From Luoshenia tenuis (GTDB lineage: Bacteria; Bacillota; Clostridia; Christensenellales; GCA-900066905), in the NCBI RefSeq assembly GCF_014384745.1, contig NZ_JACRSO010000006.1:1-64000 (forward strand): DNA of 64,000 nucleotides, in the 5' to 3' direction. Below, piece by piece: positions 8,146 to 16,558 of the stretch. The notes under the pieces were generated by a model. It made no database searches. It worked only from the letters and a program-made list of their open reading frames with translations, and had not been told where the DNA came from. Every line of letters starts with the position of its first letter. Position 1 is the first letter of the stretch. A program made the translations under genes and the position numbers.

Positions 8146-8190
8146 AAAAGAGTGGGTATAGGCTTTAAAAAGGCGAACTCACTCTTTTTT
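8146..8190 (+). terminator. Terminator after rpoD
   Basis: AAAAGAGTG (8146-8154) pairs with CACTCTTTTTT (from 8180), with an inner hairpin in the loop. It separates rpoD from the AT-rich gene downstream. Confidence 0.75.
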
Positions 8191-8284
8191 GTGAAAGACT
8201 GAAAAACAGTATCCCTGGCAAAGCGCATGACCTATGAGATAAAGCTGTAAGGGCGCAGAAAAAAAGGAGGCGCAAGCGTAACAA

Positions 8285-10237
8285 ATGAAGACTGCAATTC
8301 AAAAAAATGCACTGTGGATATGGTTAGCTGTGGCCGCTGTAGTCATTGTATTGACGGTATCATTTTCGCCGGTGGCGGCGTGTGTAATTGGCTTATTACC
8401 TTTAGCTGTATATTACGCATTGGCGTACTTTTCTATACGTATGACGCCGGCAAAGGATATTTTAAAATCGTTGACCAAAAAAGAGATATGGATTACAGTT
8501 GTCATCTGTATTGGTTTTTTTGGAGTAATGATGTATATCATTGCAAAAGAAAATTTTATTGAATATTGGGATTTTGGCGCATACAAAAACTTTGCCCTAA
8601 CCCAGGGGAAAATGCTTTTTGATGATCCATGGGGTACCTTGCAGGCGCTTTACCAAAGCATTAATACAGCTGAATATAACAATCTTCTTGCGTTAATAAT
8701 ATCGATCCCACTGATGCTTTTAGGGGGAGGTTATGGCGCTTGCAACTTATTGGTCGTCTTTCTGTTTATCATACCCTTTGCCATTGCGTTTTCACTTTTA
8801 ATGCGGTGCTTACTGCAAAAATACGGCTTGAAACAGATCTCATTTTATTGGTTTGTATTGCTTGGGTTTATAATTCCCCCAGTATTTATTCCTGCACTGC
8901 AAGGTTATTGTGATGCGAGTGTTTTACTGCCCGTTGCAGCAGTTACGCTGTTAACCTTAACGCGCGACTTGGGTAAATTCAATTGGAAGAAAAATTTGCT
9001 GACAGTTGCGTTATTACTATATATTCTTTGGTTGAGACGATATATTGCCTACTGGCTATTGGGCGGAGTGCTTACCTTGCTGATATGGTCAATTTTCCGC
9101 CTGATTATACTGCCCAAAGGAGAACGCAAGCGATTTGCCGCTGGGTTTTGCGCCAACCTTTTGATGGTTGGGGCTATTGGGGCGGGAGTGATCGTCATTT
9201 TCTTCCCGGGTTATTTTGAAATGCTGCTCTCCTCTCGATATGCGGATGCCTATGACGCGTATGGGCATGACTCATATCTGGTTCGGTTTACACAAGGCAT
9301 TCATTATTTAGGCATTGCAAGTGGTATAATCTGCGCCATAGGCGTTGTACTTGAGTTAACGCAGATTCGCAAGCGTCAGTTTATCTGTTTCAACGCGGTG
9401 CATTTAATGATAAGCTTGTTATTTTTCCTGCGCATTCAAAATTTGACGGCACATCATGCATATATTTTGGTCTTACAGTTTATGGTTCTTATTGCTGGCA
9501 GTTTTATATATATTGGGGCAATCGCAGTTAAATCGCGGAAACTGAGGATAGCCCGGAATATAGCCGGAGGCCTTTGTGCCGTTCTCGTTGTATCCAATTT
9601 CTTTTTTAGTTTACCGGATCTGTCTGGGATAAATCAGAAGCCCAAATTTTTCGGAACAGCGGCTTATCAGGCTAAAATCATGGGACAGTATGGAGATATC
9701 ATTGAGGTGCGACAGATTTTAGAGAACGTTGCATTAGCTCAGAATAAGTCGATCTATATTATTGCCAGTTCGTCTTTTTTTAATGAAGACATGATACGCA
9801 AAAGTTATATACCGCAAGATGTACCGCTAAATCTATTACCGGTTCCACATGTGGATAAGAACAGTGGCTTTAATACTGACTTTTTCGGCGCTGATATTGT
9901 GGTTGTTTGCGACCCGGTGCAGTATCATTTAGACAAGGGACAACGCGTGATTACGGAACTTTCTGATATGGTTACGTCGGAAGACTCACCGCTCCATGCG
10001 CATTATAGGGTGGTAGACTCGGTTACCTTACAAGGTGTGGATAATGGCGGCGAAAGGCAAAGCGATAAGGAAAGAAGTGCGGTTTGCACTATTTACGAAA
10101 GAGTAGAACCCTTTACCAAAGAAGACGTAGAATATGTCCGAGACCGTTTCAAAGCGTACTATCCTGATTTGCCAGAACTCTTTGAGAATAGGTTTGATCA
10201 GTATATTCAGACGCATTTTGCGCAAACGGAGAATTAG
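8285..10237 (+). CDS. Large multi-span membrane protein, possible GT-C-type glycosyltransferase
   Basis: A 650-residue integral membrane protein with roughly ten to twelve hydrophobic spans in residues 1-430 and a soluble C-terminal part of about 200 residues. The layout of an early loop with an acidic aromatic motif (YWDFGAYKNF, D96), many helices and a trailing extracytoplasmic domain recalls lipid-linked-sugar GT-C enzymes. No diagnostic catalytic motif was found, so this is a fold-level guess. AAAAAGGAGG (8261-8270) supports the ATG at 8285. The gene is clearly richer in A and T, with different codon choice from rpoD and trmK on either side, which suggests horizontal acquisition. No partner sugar genes adjoin it. 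Confidence 0.55.
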   Translation: MKTAIQKNALWIWLAVAAVVIVLTVSFSPVAACVIGLLPLAVYYALAYFSIRMTPAKDILKSLTKKEIWITVVICIGFFGVMMYIIAKENFIEYWDFGAYKNFALTQGKMLFDDPWGTLQALYQSINTAEYNNLLALIISIPLMLLGGGYGACNLLVVFLFIIPFAIAFSLLMRCLLQKYGLKQISFYWFVLLGFIIPPVFIPALQGYCDASVLLPVAAVTLLTLTRDLGKFNWKKNLLTVALLLYILWLRRYIAYWLLGGVLTLLIWSIFRLIILPKGERKRFAAGFCANLLMVGAIGAGVIVIFFPGYFEMLLSSRYADAYDAYGHDSYLVRFTQGIHYLGIASGIICAIGVVLELTQIRKRQFICFNAVHLMISLLFFLRIQNLTAHHAYILVLQFMVLIAGSFIYIGAIAVKSRKLRIARNIAGGLCAVLVVSNFFFSLPDLSGINQKPKFFGTAAYQAKIMGQYGDIIEVRQILENVALAQNKSIYIIASSSFFNEDMIRKSYIPQDVPLNLLPVPHVDKNSGFNTDFFGADIVVVCDPVQYHLDKGQRVITELSDMVTSEDSPLHAHYRVVDSVTLQGVDNGGERQSDKERSAVCTIYERVEPFTKEDVEYVRDRFKAYYPDLPELFENRFDQYIQTHFAQTEN

Positions 10238-10252
10238 CGGTGGAGGAAGGCT

Positions 10253-10945
10253 ATGCGAAACCAGAGGGCAGAGGCATTGCAGCCCAGATTGCTAACCGTG
10301 GCGGGCATGCTCGAAAAAGACGGCGCGCTGCTGGATGTGGGCAGCAACCACGGCAGGCTGTGCGCCTATCTGGCGGCTACCGGCTGGAAAGGGCGGCTGA
10401 TCGCCAGCGACATCAGCGCGCCCTCGCTGGACCGGGCCAGGCAGCGTTTCCAGCGGCTGGGCCTTGAAGGGCGCATAGAGCTAAGGAACGGCGACGGCCT
10501 GCAGGTGGTGGCGCCTGGCGAGGTCAACGCCTGCGTGATCGCGGGTATGGGCGGCAGGACGATTGCTAAAATATTGGAGGACGCGCCCCGAGGTGTGGCA
10601 GAGACACTGACGCTGATGCTTCAACCGCAATCGCACTTAAGCCAGCTGCGGCACTACCTGTGGACCCATGGATGGCGTATCCAGCGTGAACGCCTGAGCA
10701 GGGACGCAGGACGGTTTTACGTGGTGCTGCGGGCCGTACCGGGACAGGAGGAACCTTACACGCCGGTAGAAGAGGCGCTGGGGCGCCGGCTGTTGGCAGA
10801 TGGAGACCCGCTTTTACAAACGTATCTGTCGTGGAATTTGCAGGTGCTGTGCGCAAAGCGCGAGGGCATGGCCAATAGCCGCCATAATAAGCGGGAAGAA
10901 CTGGAGCGAATCGACGCGCTGATCGCACGCTGCCGGGAGGGATGA
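10253..10945 (+). CDS. trmK: tRNA (adenine(22)-N(1))-methyltransferase TrmK
   Basis: A 230-residue SAM-dependent methyltransferase that methylates N1 of A22 in tRNA. The SAM-binding motif LDVGSNHGRLCAYLA lies near residues 25-39, and the catalytic-region motif CVIAGMGGRTIAKILE near residues 89-104 is characteristic of TrmK (COG2384). Start ATG at 10253 follows GGAGG. Its stop overlaps the next start (ATGA), so it is translationally coupled to the Nif3-like gene, the usual pairing after rpoD in Firmicutes. Confidence 0.92.
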   Translation: MRNQRAEALQPRLLTVAGMLEKDGALLDVGSNHGRLCAYLAATGWKGRLIASDISAPSLDRARQRFQRLGLEGRIELRNGDGLQVVAPGEVNACVIAGMGGRTIAKILEDAPRGVAETLTLMLQPQSHLSQLRHYLWTHGWRIQRERLSRDAGRFYVVLRAVPGQEEPYTPVEEALGRRLLADGDPLLQTYLSWNLQVLCAKREGMANSRHNKREELERIDALIARCREG

Positions 10946-12072
10946 AGATGGCATTTGCAAGGGTTAAAGATATTGCGGAAGTGATGGACCGCTGGTGCCC
11001 GCCGGAGTGGGCGGAAAGCTGGGACAATGTGGGCCTTTTGGTGGGCGACCCCGCGGCGGAAGTAAAGCGCGTTTTGGTCACACTGGATGTGACGCCAGCT
11101 GCCGCGTTTGAGGCCGCACAAAAGGGCGCGCAGATGATCGTTTCACATCATCCCTTGATCTTTAAACCCCTCAAGACCCTACGCGAGGATCGGGCGGGAC
11201 AGGGTATCGTCTGGCGTTTAGCGCGGGACGGCATCGCGGCGTTTGCTGCACATACGAATCTCGACGTCGCCCCCGGCGGCGTAAACGATGCATTGGCCGC
11301 TGCGCTGGAGCTGCAGGATTGTAAGATTTTGGAAGAAAACGCAGCGCAGATGTTTAAGCTTACGGTTTTCATCCCCAAGGGATACGAAGAACGGGTACAA
11401 CAGGCGGTGTTTGCCGCTGGCGCGGGCCGGTATGGCCATTACGACCAAAGCGGCTTTGCTGTGGAAGGTCAAGGCGGGTTCCGGCCACTTGCGGGCAGCA
11501 GCCCCTTTCTGGGGGAAACCGGCCGGCATGCGCTGGCGCAGGAGACGCGGTTTGAAGCGATTTTGGACGCGGCGGACAGCGCCGCGGTAGTAGCGGCGCT
11601 TTTAAAAGCGCACCCTTATGAAACGCCGGCCTTTGATTTAGCGCCGGTTAAGATCCCCAAGGCGCAAGGGGGGCTGGGCCGCATCGGCTCGCTGCCTCGG
11701 GCGATGAACGGGGAAGAACTGGGACGGTATGTGTGTAAAAAATTATCGGCTCAGGGCGTGCGGCTGTGTGGGCCGCAAAAGGAGCGTATAAGCCGGGTCG
11801 CCGTATGCGGCGGCAGCGGAGCGGGGACGATCGATTCGGCCTGTGCTTTGGGCGCTGATGCGCTGGTGACCGGGGATGTGGACCATCACGAGGCGCTGTA
11901 CGCGCTGGAGCGAGGGTTGCTTCTGCTGGACGCAGGCCACGGGGTAACAGAGCGGGTGGTACTGGACTGCGTGGTTGACCGTTTACAAACCGCCGCAAAT
12001 GCTTTACAATGGAATTTAGATATCGTAAAAAGCGATGAAAGCCATGATCCGTGGATGTGGGTTCAGGGATAA
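10942..12072 (+). CDS. Nif3-like dinuclear metal centre hexameric protein (YqfO family)
   Basis: A 376-residue Nif3/YqfO protein, often annotated as GTP cyclohydrolase I type 2, though the physiological role of the family is unsettled. Metal-binding histidines are visible in MIVSHHPLIFKPLK (residues ~67-80) and DVDHHEALYA near the C-terminus. A PII-like insert at about residues 130-235 (FIPKGYEERVQQAVFAAGAG) marks the long form found in Bacillus and Clostridia. The start overlaps the trmK stop by 4 bases. Confidence 0.88.
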   Translation: MKMAFARVKDIAEVMDRWCPPEWAESWDNVGLLVGDPAAEVKRVLVTLDVTPAAAFEAAQKGAQMIVSHHPLIFKPLKTLREDRAGQGIVWRLARDGIAAFAAHTNLDVAPGGVNDALAAALELQDCKILEENAAQMFKLTVFIPKGYEERVQQAVFAAGAGRYGHYDQSGFAVEGQGGFRPLAGSSPFLGETGRHALAQETRFEAILDAADSAAVVAALLKAHPYETPAFDLAPVKIPKAQGGLGRIGSLPRAMNGEELGRYVCKKLSAQGVRLCGPQKERISRVAVCGGSGAGTIDSACALGADALVTGDVDHHEALYALERGLLLLDAGHGVTERVVLDCVVDRLQTAANALQWNLDIVKSDESHDPWMWVQG

Positions 12073-12134
12073 GCCGGTGCTTATTCCTTTTTTATAGGGC
12101 CCGCCCGAAGCGGAAAGATATAAGGAGTGTTGAA

Positions 12135-12851
12135 ATGAAGGGTTTAGATCAATTGTGGGCTTACCAGAAGGTGGATATGGAGATCGATAAGGCCGAGCAT
12201 GAGCTTAAGGTATCCCCCGAGCGGCAAAAGCTGGTGCGCACCCGTAATTTTCTGGTGGAGCAGCAAAACTTGATTAAATCGATGACCGAAGCGATGGCCG
12301 ATAAGCAGGCGCTAGTGGAAAAACTGCTGGAAGCGCACGGCAAGCTGGCCGAGCAGGCGGAGGAATACGAGCGTATCGTTCAGGATGAAAAGGACTTTAT
12401 CACCAAAGAGGAGCTTGAGCAGATGCGCCAGGAGGAGATCGAGCTGCTGGATGGGCTGAAAAAGTGCGAAAAGGAGCTAAATGCCCTGGGCGGAGAGATG
12501 CAGGATCAGATCGCCAAGCTCAACGATATGCGGGTGAAGATCGCTAAAGCGAAGAAAGATTATCCCGTACTCAAGGAGAAATACGACCAGGCGGCGGCCA
12601 AGATCGTGGAGGCTACCCGTCCGCTGGTGGAGCAGCGCAGCGAGATGGCCAAAACGGTACCGGAGGAACTGATGGCGCGCTATAAGGCCGTCAAAAAGCA
12701 ACGGCCGATGCCGGTGGCCAAGCTGGTGGGCGACCAGTGCGGCGGATGCTTTATGAATATTGCGGCGCTGGTGATGCAGCGGGTAAACGAGCCGGATACC
12801 ATCGTCGTGTGTGAAAACTGCGGCAGGATCCTTTATCCAGTAGAAAAATAA
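12135..12851 (+). CDS. C4-type zinc-ribbon coiled-coil protein
   Basis: A 238-residue protein with a long coiled coil (residues ~10-185, rich in Glu, Lys and Gln). The C-terminal zinc ribbon (CGGCFMNI...CENCGRILYP) has the zf-RING_7 arrangement (PF02591, COG1579). The molecular role is unknown; homologues are widespread and often lie beside Nif3-like genes, as here. The ATG at 12135 with AAGGAG upstream is chosen; an in-frame extension to 12051 would overlap the previous gene and has no ribosome binding site. The rnpB promoter begins just after its stop. Confidence 0.85.
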   Translation: MKGLDQLWAYQKVDMEIDKAEHELKVSPERQKLVRTRNFLVEQQNLIKSMTEAMADKQALVEKLLEAHGKLAEQAEEYERIVQDEKDFITKEELEQMRQEEIELLDGLKKCEKELNALGGEMQDQIAKLNDMRVKIAKAKKDYPVLKEKYDQAAAKIVEATRPLVEQRSEMAKTVPEELMARYKAVKKQRPMPVAKLVGDQCGGCFMNIAALVMQRVNEPDTIVVCENCGRILYPVEK

Positions 12852-12854
12852 AAC

Positions 12855-12884
12855 TTGTAGACGCATAGAGAATTATGATATGAT
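12855..12884 (+). promoter_or_regulatory. Promoter of rnpB
   Basis: TTGTAG (12855-12860) and TATGAT (12879-12884) with an 18-bp spacer place the start near 12890, where the RNase P RNA begins. Confidence 0.65.
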
Positions 12885-12889
12885 AGGCC

Positions 12890-13242
12890 TTGTTTGCGAG
12901 GCAGCTGGACAGCCGCGGTCCGCTTAGGGCGGGACGAGGAAAGTCCGAGCTCCATAGGGCAGGGTGCTGGGTAATCCCCAGTGGAGGCGACTCCAAGGAA
13001 AGTGCAACAGAGATATACCGCCCGTTTTGTAGCGGGTAAGGGTGGAAAGGCGAGGTAAGAGCTCACCAGCGGACAGGGTGACCTGCCCGCTCTGTAAACC
13101 CCACCTGGAGCAAGATTGATGGAAGAGCGCGGCGGCCCGCCGCATTTCCAGATAATCGCTTGAGCCTGCGGGCAACCACAGGCCTAGATAGATGGCTGTT
13201 CACGACAGAACTCGGCTTACAGGCTGCGCTCGCAAAGCAAAC
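12890..13242 (+). ncRNA. rnpB: RNase P RNA, class A
   Basis: This is the catalytic RNA that removes 5' leaders from precursor tRNAs. The 5' universal core block GAGGAAAGTCCGAGCTCC (~12938-12955) and the 3' block ACAGAACTCGGCTTACAG (~13205) form P4. TTTGCGAG near the 5' end pairs with CTCGCAAA near the 3' end to form P1. The central AAGGTGGAAAGGCGAGGTAAGAG-type segments are also present. The bacterial A-type layout is clear. Ends are estimated to within a few bases. A reading frame inside it is not a gene. Confidence 0.95.
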
Positions 13243-13267
13243 GCCGGCATTTATGCCGGCGTTTTTG
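13241..13267 (+). terminator. Terminator after rnpB
   Basis: ACGCCGGCAT-TT-ATGCCGGCGT followed by TTTTG. The stem is a near-perfect palindrome. Confidence 0.9.
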
Positions 13268-13271
13268 TTAT

Positions 13272-13487
13272 TTAAAATAAGGTGCTGTGCCGCTCAAGTA
13301 CGGAAACGGCGTGGTCTATCTTTTCTTTGGCCTGCTCGCCCGTGGTATTGCCATCGTGCACATAATGGATGACGGCGGTCTTTTCTGCCGGGGAAAGGGA
13401 GCCAAAATAGGTCAAGGCCTCGTTATTCTGCGCTAAGGACATGCCAAAGCCGATGGGCAGCTCTGGCACGTTTGATTTGGAAGGCAT
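13272..13487 (-). CDS. Small conserved hypothetical protein
   Basis: A 71-residue soluble protein. An AAAGGAGGAATAAAGAC ribosome-binding region stands directly before its ATG on the minus strand, which argues that it is real. The N-terminus PELPIGFGMSLAQN and the following ALTYFGSLSPAEKTAVI recall short, uncharacterised clostridial proteins of similar length. It may form three helices. No catalytic motif is visible and no function is proposed. It is transcribed towards rnpB and away from clpB. Confidence 0.65.
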   Translation of the reverse strand: MPSKSNVPELPIGFGMSLAQNNEALTYFGSLSPAEKTAVIHYVHDGNTTGEQAKEKIDHAVSVLERHSTLF

Positions 13488-13670
13488 GTCTTTATTCCTC
13501 CTTTGTTTTTTCTAGTTTCCCGAACTTACTTTAAAATTATGCGATGCGCGCGGCTATTATCACAAGGCCGGGGGCACGCTATTAAAACGGTTAACCAGAC
13601 ACGGGCCCACAACATTTTTTAGTTGCCACACTGCTGCGATAAAAAAGTATCGTGCCGCATGTAAAAGCCC

Positions 13671-13699
13671 TTGACAGGCGGAGCCAGACATGGTAAATT
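13671..13699 (+). promoter_or_regulatory. Promoter of clpB
   Basis: TTGACA (13671-13676) and TAAATT (13694-13699) with a 17-bp spacer, placing the start beside the CtsR-like box. Confidence 0.7.
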
Positions 13700-13704
13700 A
13701 TAAA

Positions 13705-13721
13705 TGTCAAAGAAAGTCAAA
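13705..13721 (+). promoter_or_regulatory. CtsR-type heat-shock operator
   Basis: TGTCAAA-GAA-AGTCAAA matches the CtsR direct-repeat consensus (A/G)GTCAAA-NAN-(A/G)GTCAAA with one mismatch in the first base. It lies just downstream of the clpB -10 box, where a bound repressor would block transcription. Confidence 0.75.
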
Positions 13722-13741
13722 GATTGAAAAGAGGGATCGTT

Positions 13742-16339
13742 ATGGATTTTAATAAATATACCCAAAAGGCCCAGGAGGCCATCGGTTTGGCCCAGGAGAT
13801 CGCCCTGCGCAGGGAAAACCCGGAGGTGGGGTGCGACCAGCTGCACCTGGCCCTGCTGACCCAGGAGGATGGCCTGATCCCCCGGTTGATCCAATATATG
13901 GGCAAAGACCCGGCCGCGATCACCCGCGAGGTTGAAGAGGCGGTAGGCAAGCTGCCTGCCATGCGCGGCGGCAACGCCCAGCCCTATCCTTCCAAAGCCT
14001 TCAGCCAGGTGATGCTGGACGCGCAGGACGAGGCGCAAAAGTTCCAGGATGAATACGTCAGCGTGGAGCATTTATATTTAGCCCTGCTAAAGAGCCGGGA
14101 TGGAAGCACCAAGGCGATTTTGCGGCGCAACGGCATCACCAAGGATTTGCTTTTAAAGGCGCTGCAACAGGTGCGGGGCGGCCAGCGCGTCACCTCGCAG
14201 GACCCGGAGCAGACCTATGAGGCGCTCAAGCGCTTTGGCCGGGATTTAACGGAAATGGCCAAAGAGGGCAAGCTGGACCCCGTGATCGGCCGGGATGGCG
14301 AGATACGGCGTGTGGTGCGCATCCTTTCCCGGCGGACGAAGAATAACCCGGTGCTGATCGGCGAGCCGGGCGTGGGCAAGACCGCCGTGGTGGAAGGCCT
14401 GGCCCAGCGGATCATCCGGGGCGACGTGCCCACGGCGCTGGAAGGAAAGACGATATTTGCCCTGGATATGGGCGCACTGGTGGCGGGCGCCAAGTACCGG
14501 GGCGAATTTGAAGAGCGGCTTAAAGCCGTGCTCAAGGAGATTCAGGAATCCCAGGGGCAGATCATCCTGTTTATCGATGAACTGCATACCATCGTGGGCG
14601 CGGGCGCGGCCGAAGGGTCCATGGATGCGGGCAACCTGCTCAAACCCCTGCTGGCCCGGGGCGAGCTGCACTGCATCGGCGCTACAACGCTGAACGAGTA
14701 CCGCAAGTATATTGAAAAGGACGCGGCGCTGGAACGGCGCTTCCAAACGGTATTGGTAGAACCGCCTACGGTGGAGGACACCATCTCCATCCTGCGGGGG
14801 ATCAAGGAGAAGTTTGAAATCCACCACGGCGTGCGGATCACCGATGGAGCCATTATCGCCTGTGCGACCTTAAGCGACCGTTACATCTCCGACCGGTTTT
14901 TGCCGGATAAGGCCATCGACCTGATGGATGAAGCGGCGGCTATGCTGCGCACGGAGATCGACTCCATGCCGGCAGAGCTGGACGAGGACACCCGGCGGCT
15001 GATGCAGCTGCAGATCGAGCGGGAGGCTCTGAAAAAGGAGGAAGACGACGCCTCCAAGACGCGGCTGGCCGCGCTGGAGGGCGAGATCGCCGCGCTGCAG
15101 GAGCAGGTCTCCAAGATGAAGGCGCAGTGGGAGAACGAGAAAAAAGGCATTGCCCACGTCAAGGAGATTCAGCAAGAGATCGAGGGCGTGCGCCATCAGA
15201 TCGAGCAAGCCGAGCGCGGGTATGATCTGGAAAAGTTGGCCCAGCTGCGCTATGGGCAGCTGCCGCAACTTGAAAAGCAGCTAAAAGACGCGCAGGAGCG
15301 CGAGGCCAATAAAGAACTACTGAAAGAAGCGGTGACCGAGGAAGAGATCGCCGACATCGTGGGGCGTTGGACCGGTATCCCGGTGGAAAAGCTGATGGCG
15401 GGCGAGCGGGAGAAATTGCTGCACCTGGCCCCGCGCCTGCACGAGCGGGTGATCGGCCAGGACGAAGCCGTGCAGGCGGTGGCCGACGCGGTGCTGCGCG
15501 CCCGGGCGGGCCTGAAAGACCCCAGGCGGCCCATCGGTTCGTTTATCTTCCTGGGCCCCACGGGCGTGGGCAAGACGGAACTGGCACGGTCGCTTTCGGC
15601 ACAGTTATTTGACAGCGAGGACGCCATGGTGCGCATCGATATGTCCGAGTACATGGAGCGCCACGCGGTTTCCAGGCTGATCGGCTCGCCTCCGGGCTAT
15701 GTGGGCTATGAAGAGGGCGGCCAGCTGACCGAGGCGGTACGGCGCAAACCCTATTGCGTGATCCTGTTTGACGAGATCGAAAAGGCGCACCCGGAGGTCA
15801 GCAACATCCTGCTGCAGCTTCTGGACGACGGGCGGCTGACCGATAGCCAGGGCCGTACCGTGGACTTTAAAAATACGGTGATCATCATGACCAGCAACGT
15901 GGGCAGCTCGATTTTGCTGGAGGCGGCCGAAAACGGCGGCGTAACGCAGGAAGTGCGCGAAAAGGTGATCGCTGAGCTGCATAAGTACTTCAGGCCTGAG
16001 TTCCTTAACCGGGTAGATGAAACGGTGGTATTTGATCCGCTGAACATCGAGCAGATCCGCAGTATCATCACCCTGAGCGTGAAGGATATTGCCGTACGCC
16101 TGGCGGACAGGGGCTGTACGCTTGATATCACCGACGCGGCGCGGGACTATGTGGCGCGCGAATCCTTTGACCCGGCCTTCGGCGCGCGGCCGGTGAAACG
16201 GTACTTGCAGCACACGGTAGAGAACATGCTGGCCAAGCGCATGATCGAAGGGCGCATTCCGGATCAATCGCACATCACCATCGACCTGGTAGACGGACAG
16301 CTGGATGTGGTGACTGCGGGTGGAAAAACCGGCGCGTAA
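13742..16339 (+). CDS. clpB: ATP-dependent disaggregase ClpB
   Basis: An 865-residue Hsp100 chaperone that pulls proteins out of aggregates together with DnaK. It has two Clp_N repeats (residues ~1-145), a first AAA+ module with Walker A GEPGVGKT (207-214), and a long middle coiled coil (~400-530) that separates ClpB from ClpA. A second AAA+ module follows with GPTGVGKT (605-612) and then the D2-small domain. No ClpP-binding IGF loop is evident, as expected. The ATG at 13742 is used; the CtsR-type box upstream predicts heat induction. Confidence 0.96.
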   Translation: MDFNKYTQKAQEAIGLAQEIALRRENPEVGCDQLHLALLTQEDGLIPRLIQYMGKDPAAITREVEEAVGKLPAMRGGNAQPYPSKAFSQVMLDAQDEAQKFQDEYVSVEHLYLALLKSRDGSTKAILRRNGITKDLLLKALQQVRGGQRVTSQDPEQTYEALKRFGRDLTEMAKEGKLDPVIGRDGEIRRVVRILSRRTKNNPVLIGEPGVGKTAVVEGLAQRIIRGDVPTALEGKTIFALDMGALVAGAKYRGEFEERLKAVLKEIQESQGQIILFIDELHTIVGAGAAEGSMDAGNLLKPLLARGELHCIGATTLNEYRKYIEKDAALERRFQTVLVEPPTVEDTISILRGIKEKFEIHHGVRITDGAIIACATLSDRYISDRFLPDKAIDLMDEAAAMLRTEIDSMPAELDEDTRRLMQLQIEREALKKEEDDASKTRLAALEGEIAALQEQVSKMKAQWENEKKGIAHVKEIQQEIEGVRHQIEQAERGYDLEKLAQLRYGQLPQLEKQLKDAQEREANKELLKEAVTEEEIADIVGRWTGIPVEKLMAGEREKLLHLAPRLHERVIGQDEAVQAVADAVLRARAGLKDPRRPIGSFIFLGPTGVGKTELARSLSAQLFDSEDAMVRIDMSEYMERHAVSRLIGSPPGYVGYEEGGQLTEAVRRKPYCVILFDEIEKAHPEVSNILLQLLDDGRLTDSQGRTVDFKNTVIIMTSNVGSSILLEAAENGGVTQEVREKVIAELHKYFRPEFLNRVDETVVFDPLNIEQIRSIITLSVKDIAVRLADRGCTLDITDAARDYVARESFDPAFGARPVKRYLQHTVENMLAKRMIEGRIPDQSHITIDLVDGQLDVVTAGGKTGA

Positions 16340-16358
16340 ACGCGTAAAAACATATGGC

Positions 16359-16416
16359 GCGGGCAAGAGTTCGATTAAAAAACCGATTGGAAACGCTTGC
16401 CCGCCCTTGTTTTTTA
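16359..16416 (+). terminator. Terminator after clpB
   Basis: GCGGGCAAG (16359-16367) pairs with CTTGCCCGC (16396-16404), followed by CCTTGTTTTTT. Confidence 0.8.
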
Positions 16417-16460
16417 TAAAAATTGCCTGTTGGGGCTCACCCGGGCCGCGGTTAAAAAGG

Positions 16461-16489
16461 TTGCTTTTATGCCGGCCGCCCTGTATACT
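16461..16489 (+). promoter_or_regulatory. Promoter of the YgiQ-type gene
   Basis: TTGCTT (16461-16466) and TATACT (16484-16489) with a 17-bp spacer, about 70 bases before the gene. Confidence 0.65.
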
Positions 16490-16558
16490 GAGGGGTGCAG
16501 TAAGGGGAGCAGCGCGGCCGCAAAGGTCTGTGCTGCTTTTCGATCTTAGGAGGTAGCA

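Noticed and set aside
12924..13372. Several short frames over 12924-13372
   Set aside because: They cover RNase P RNA and its terminator.
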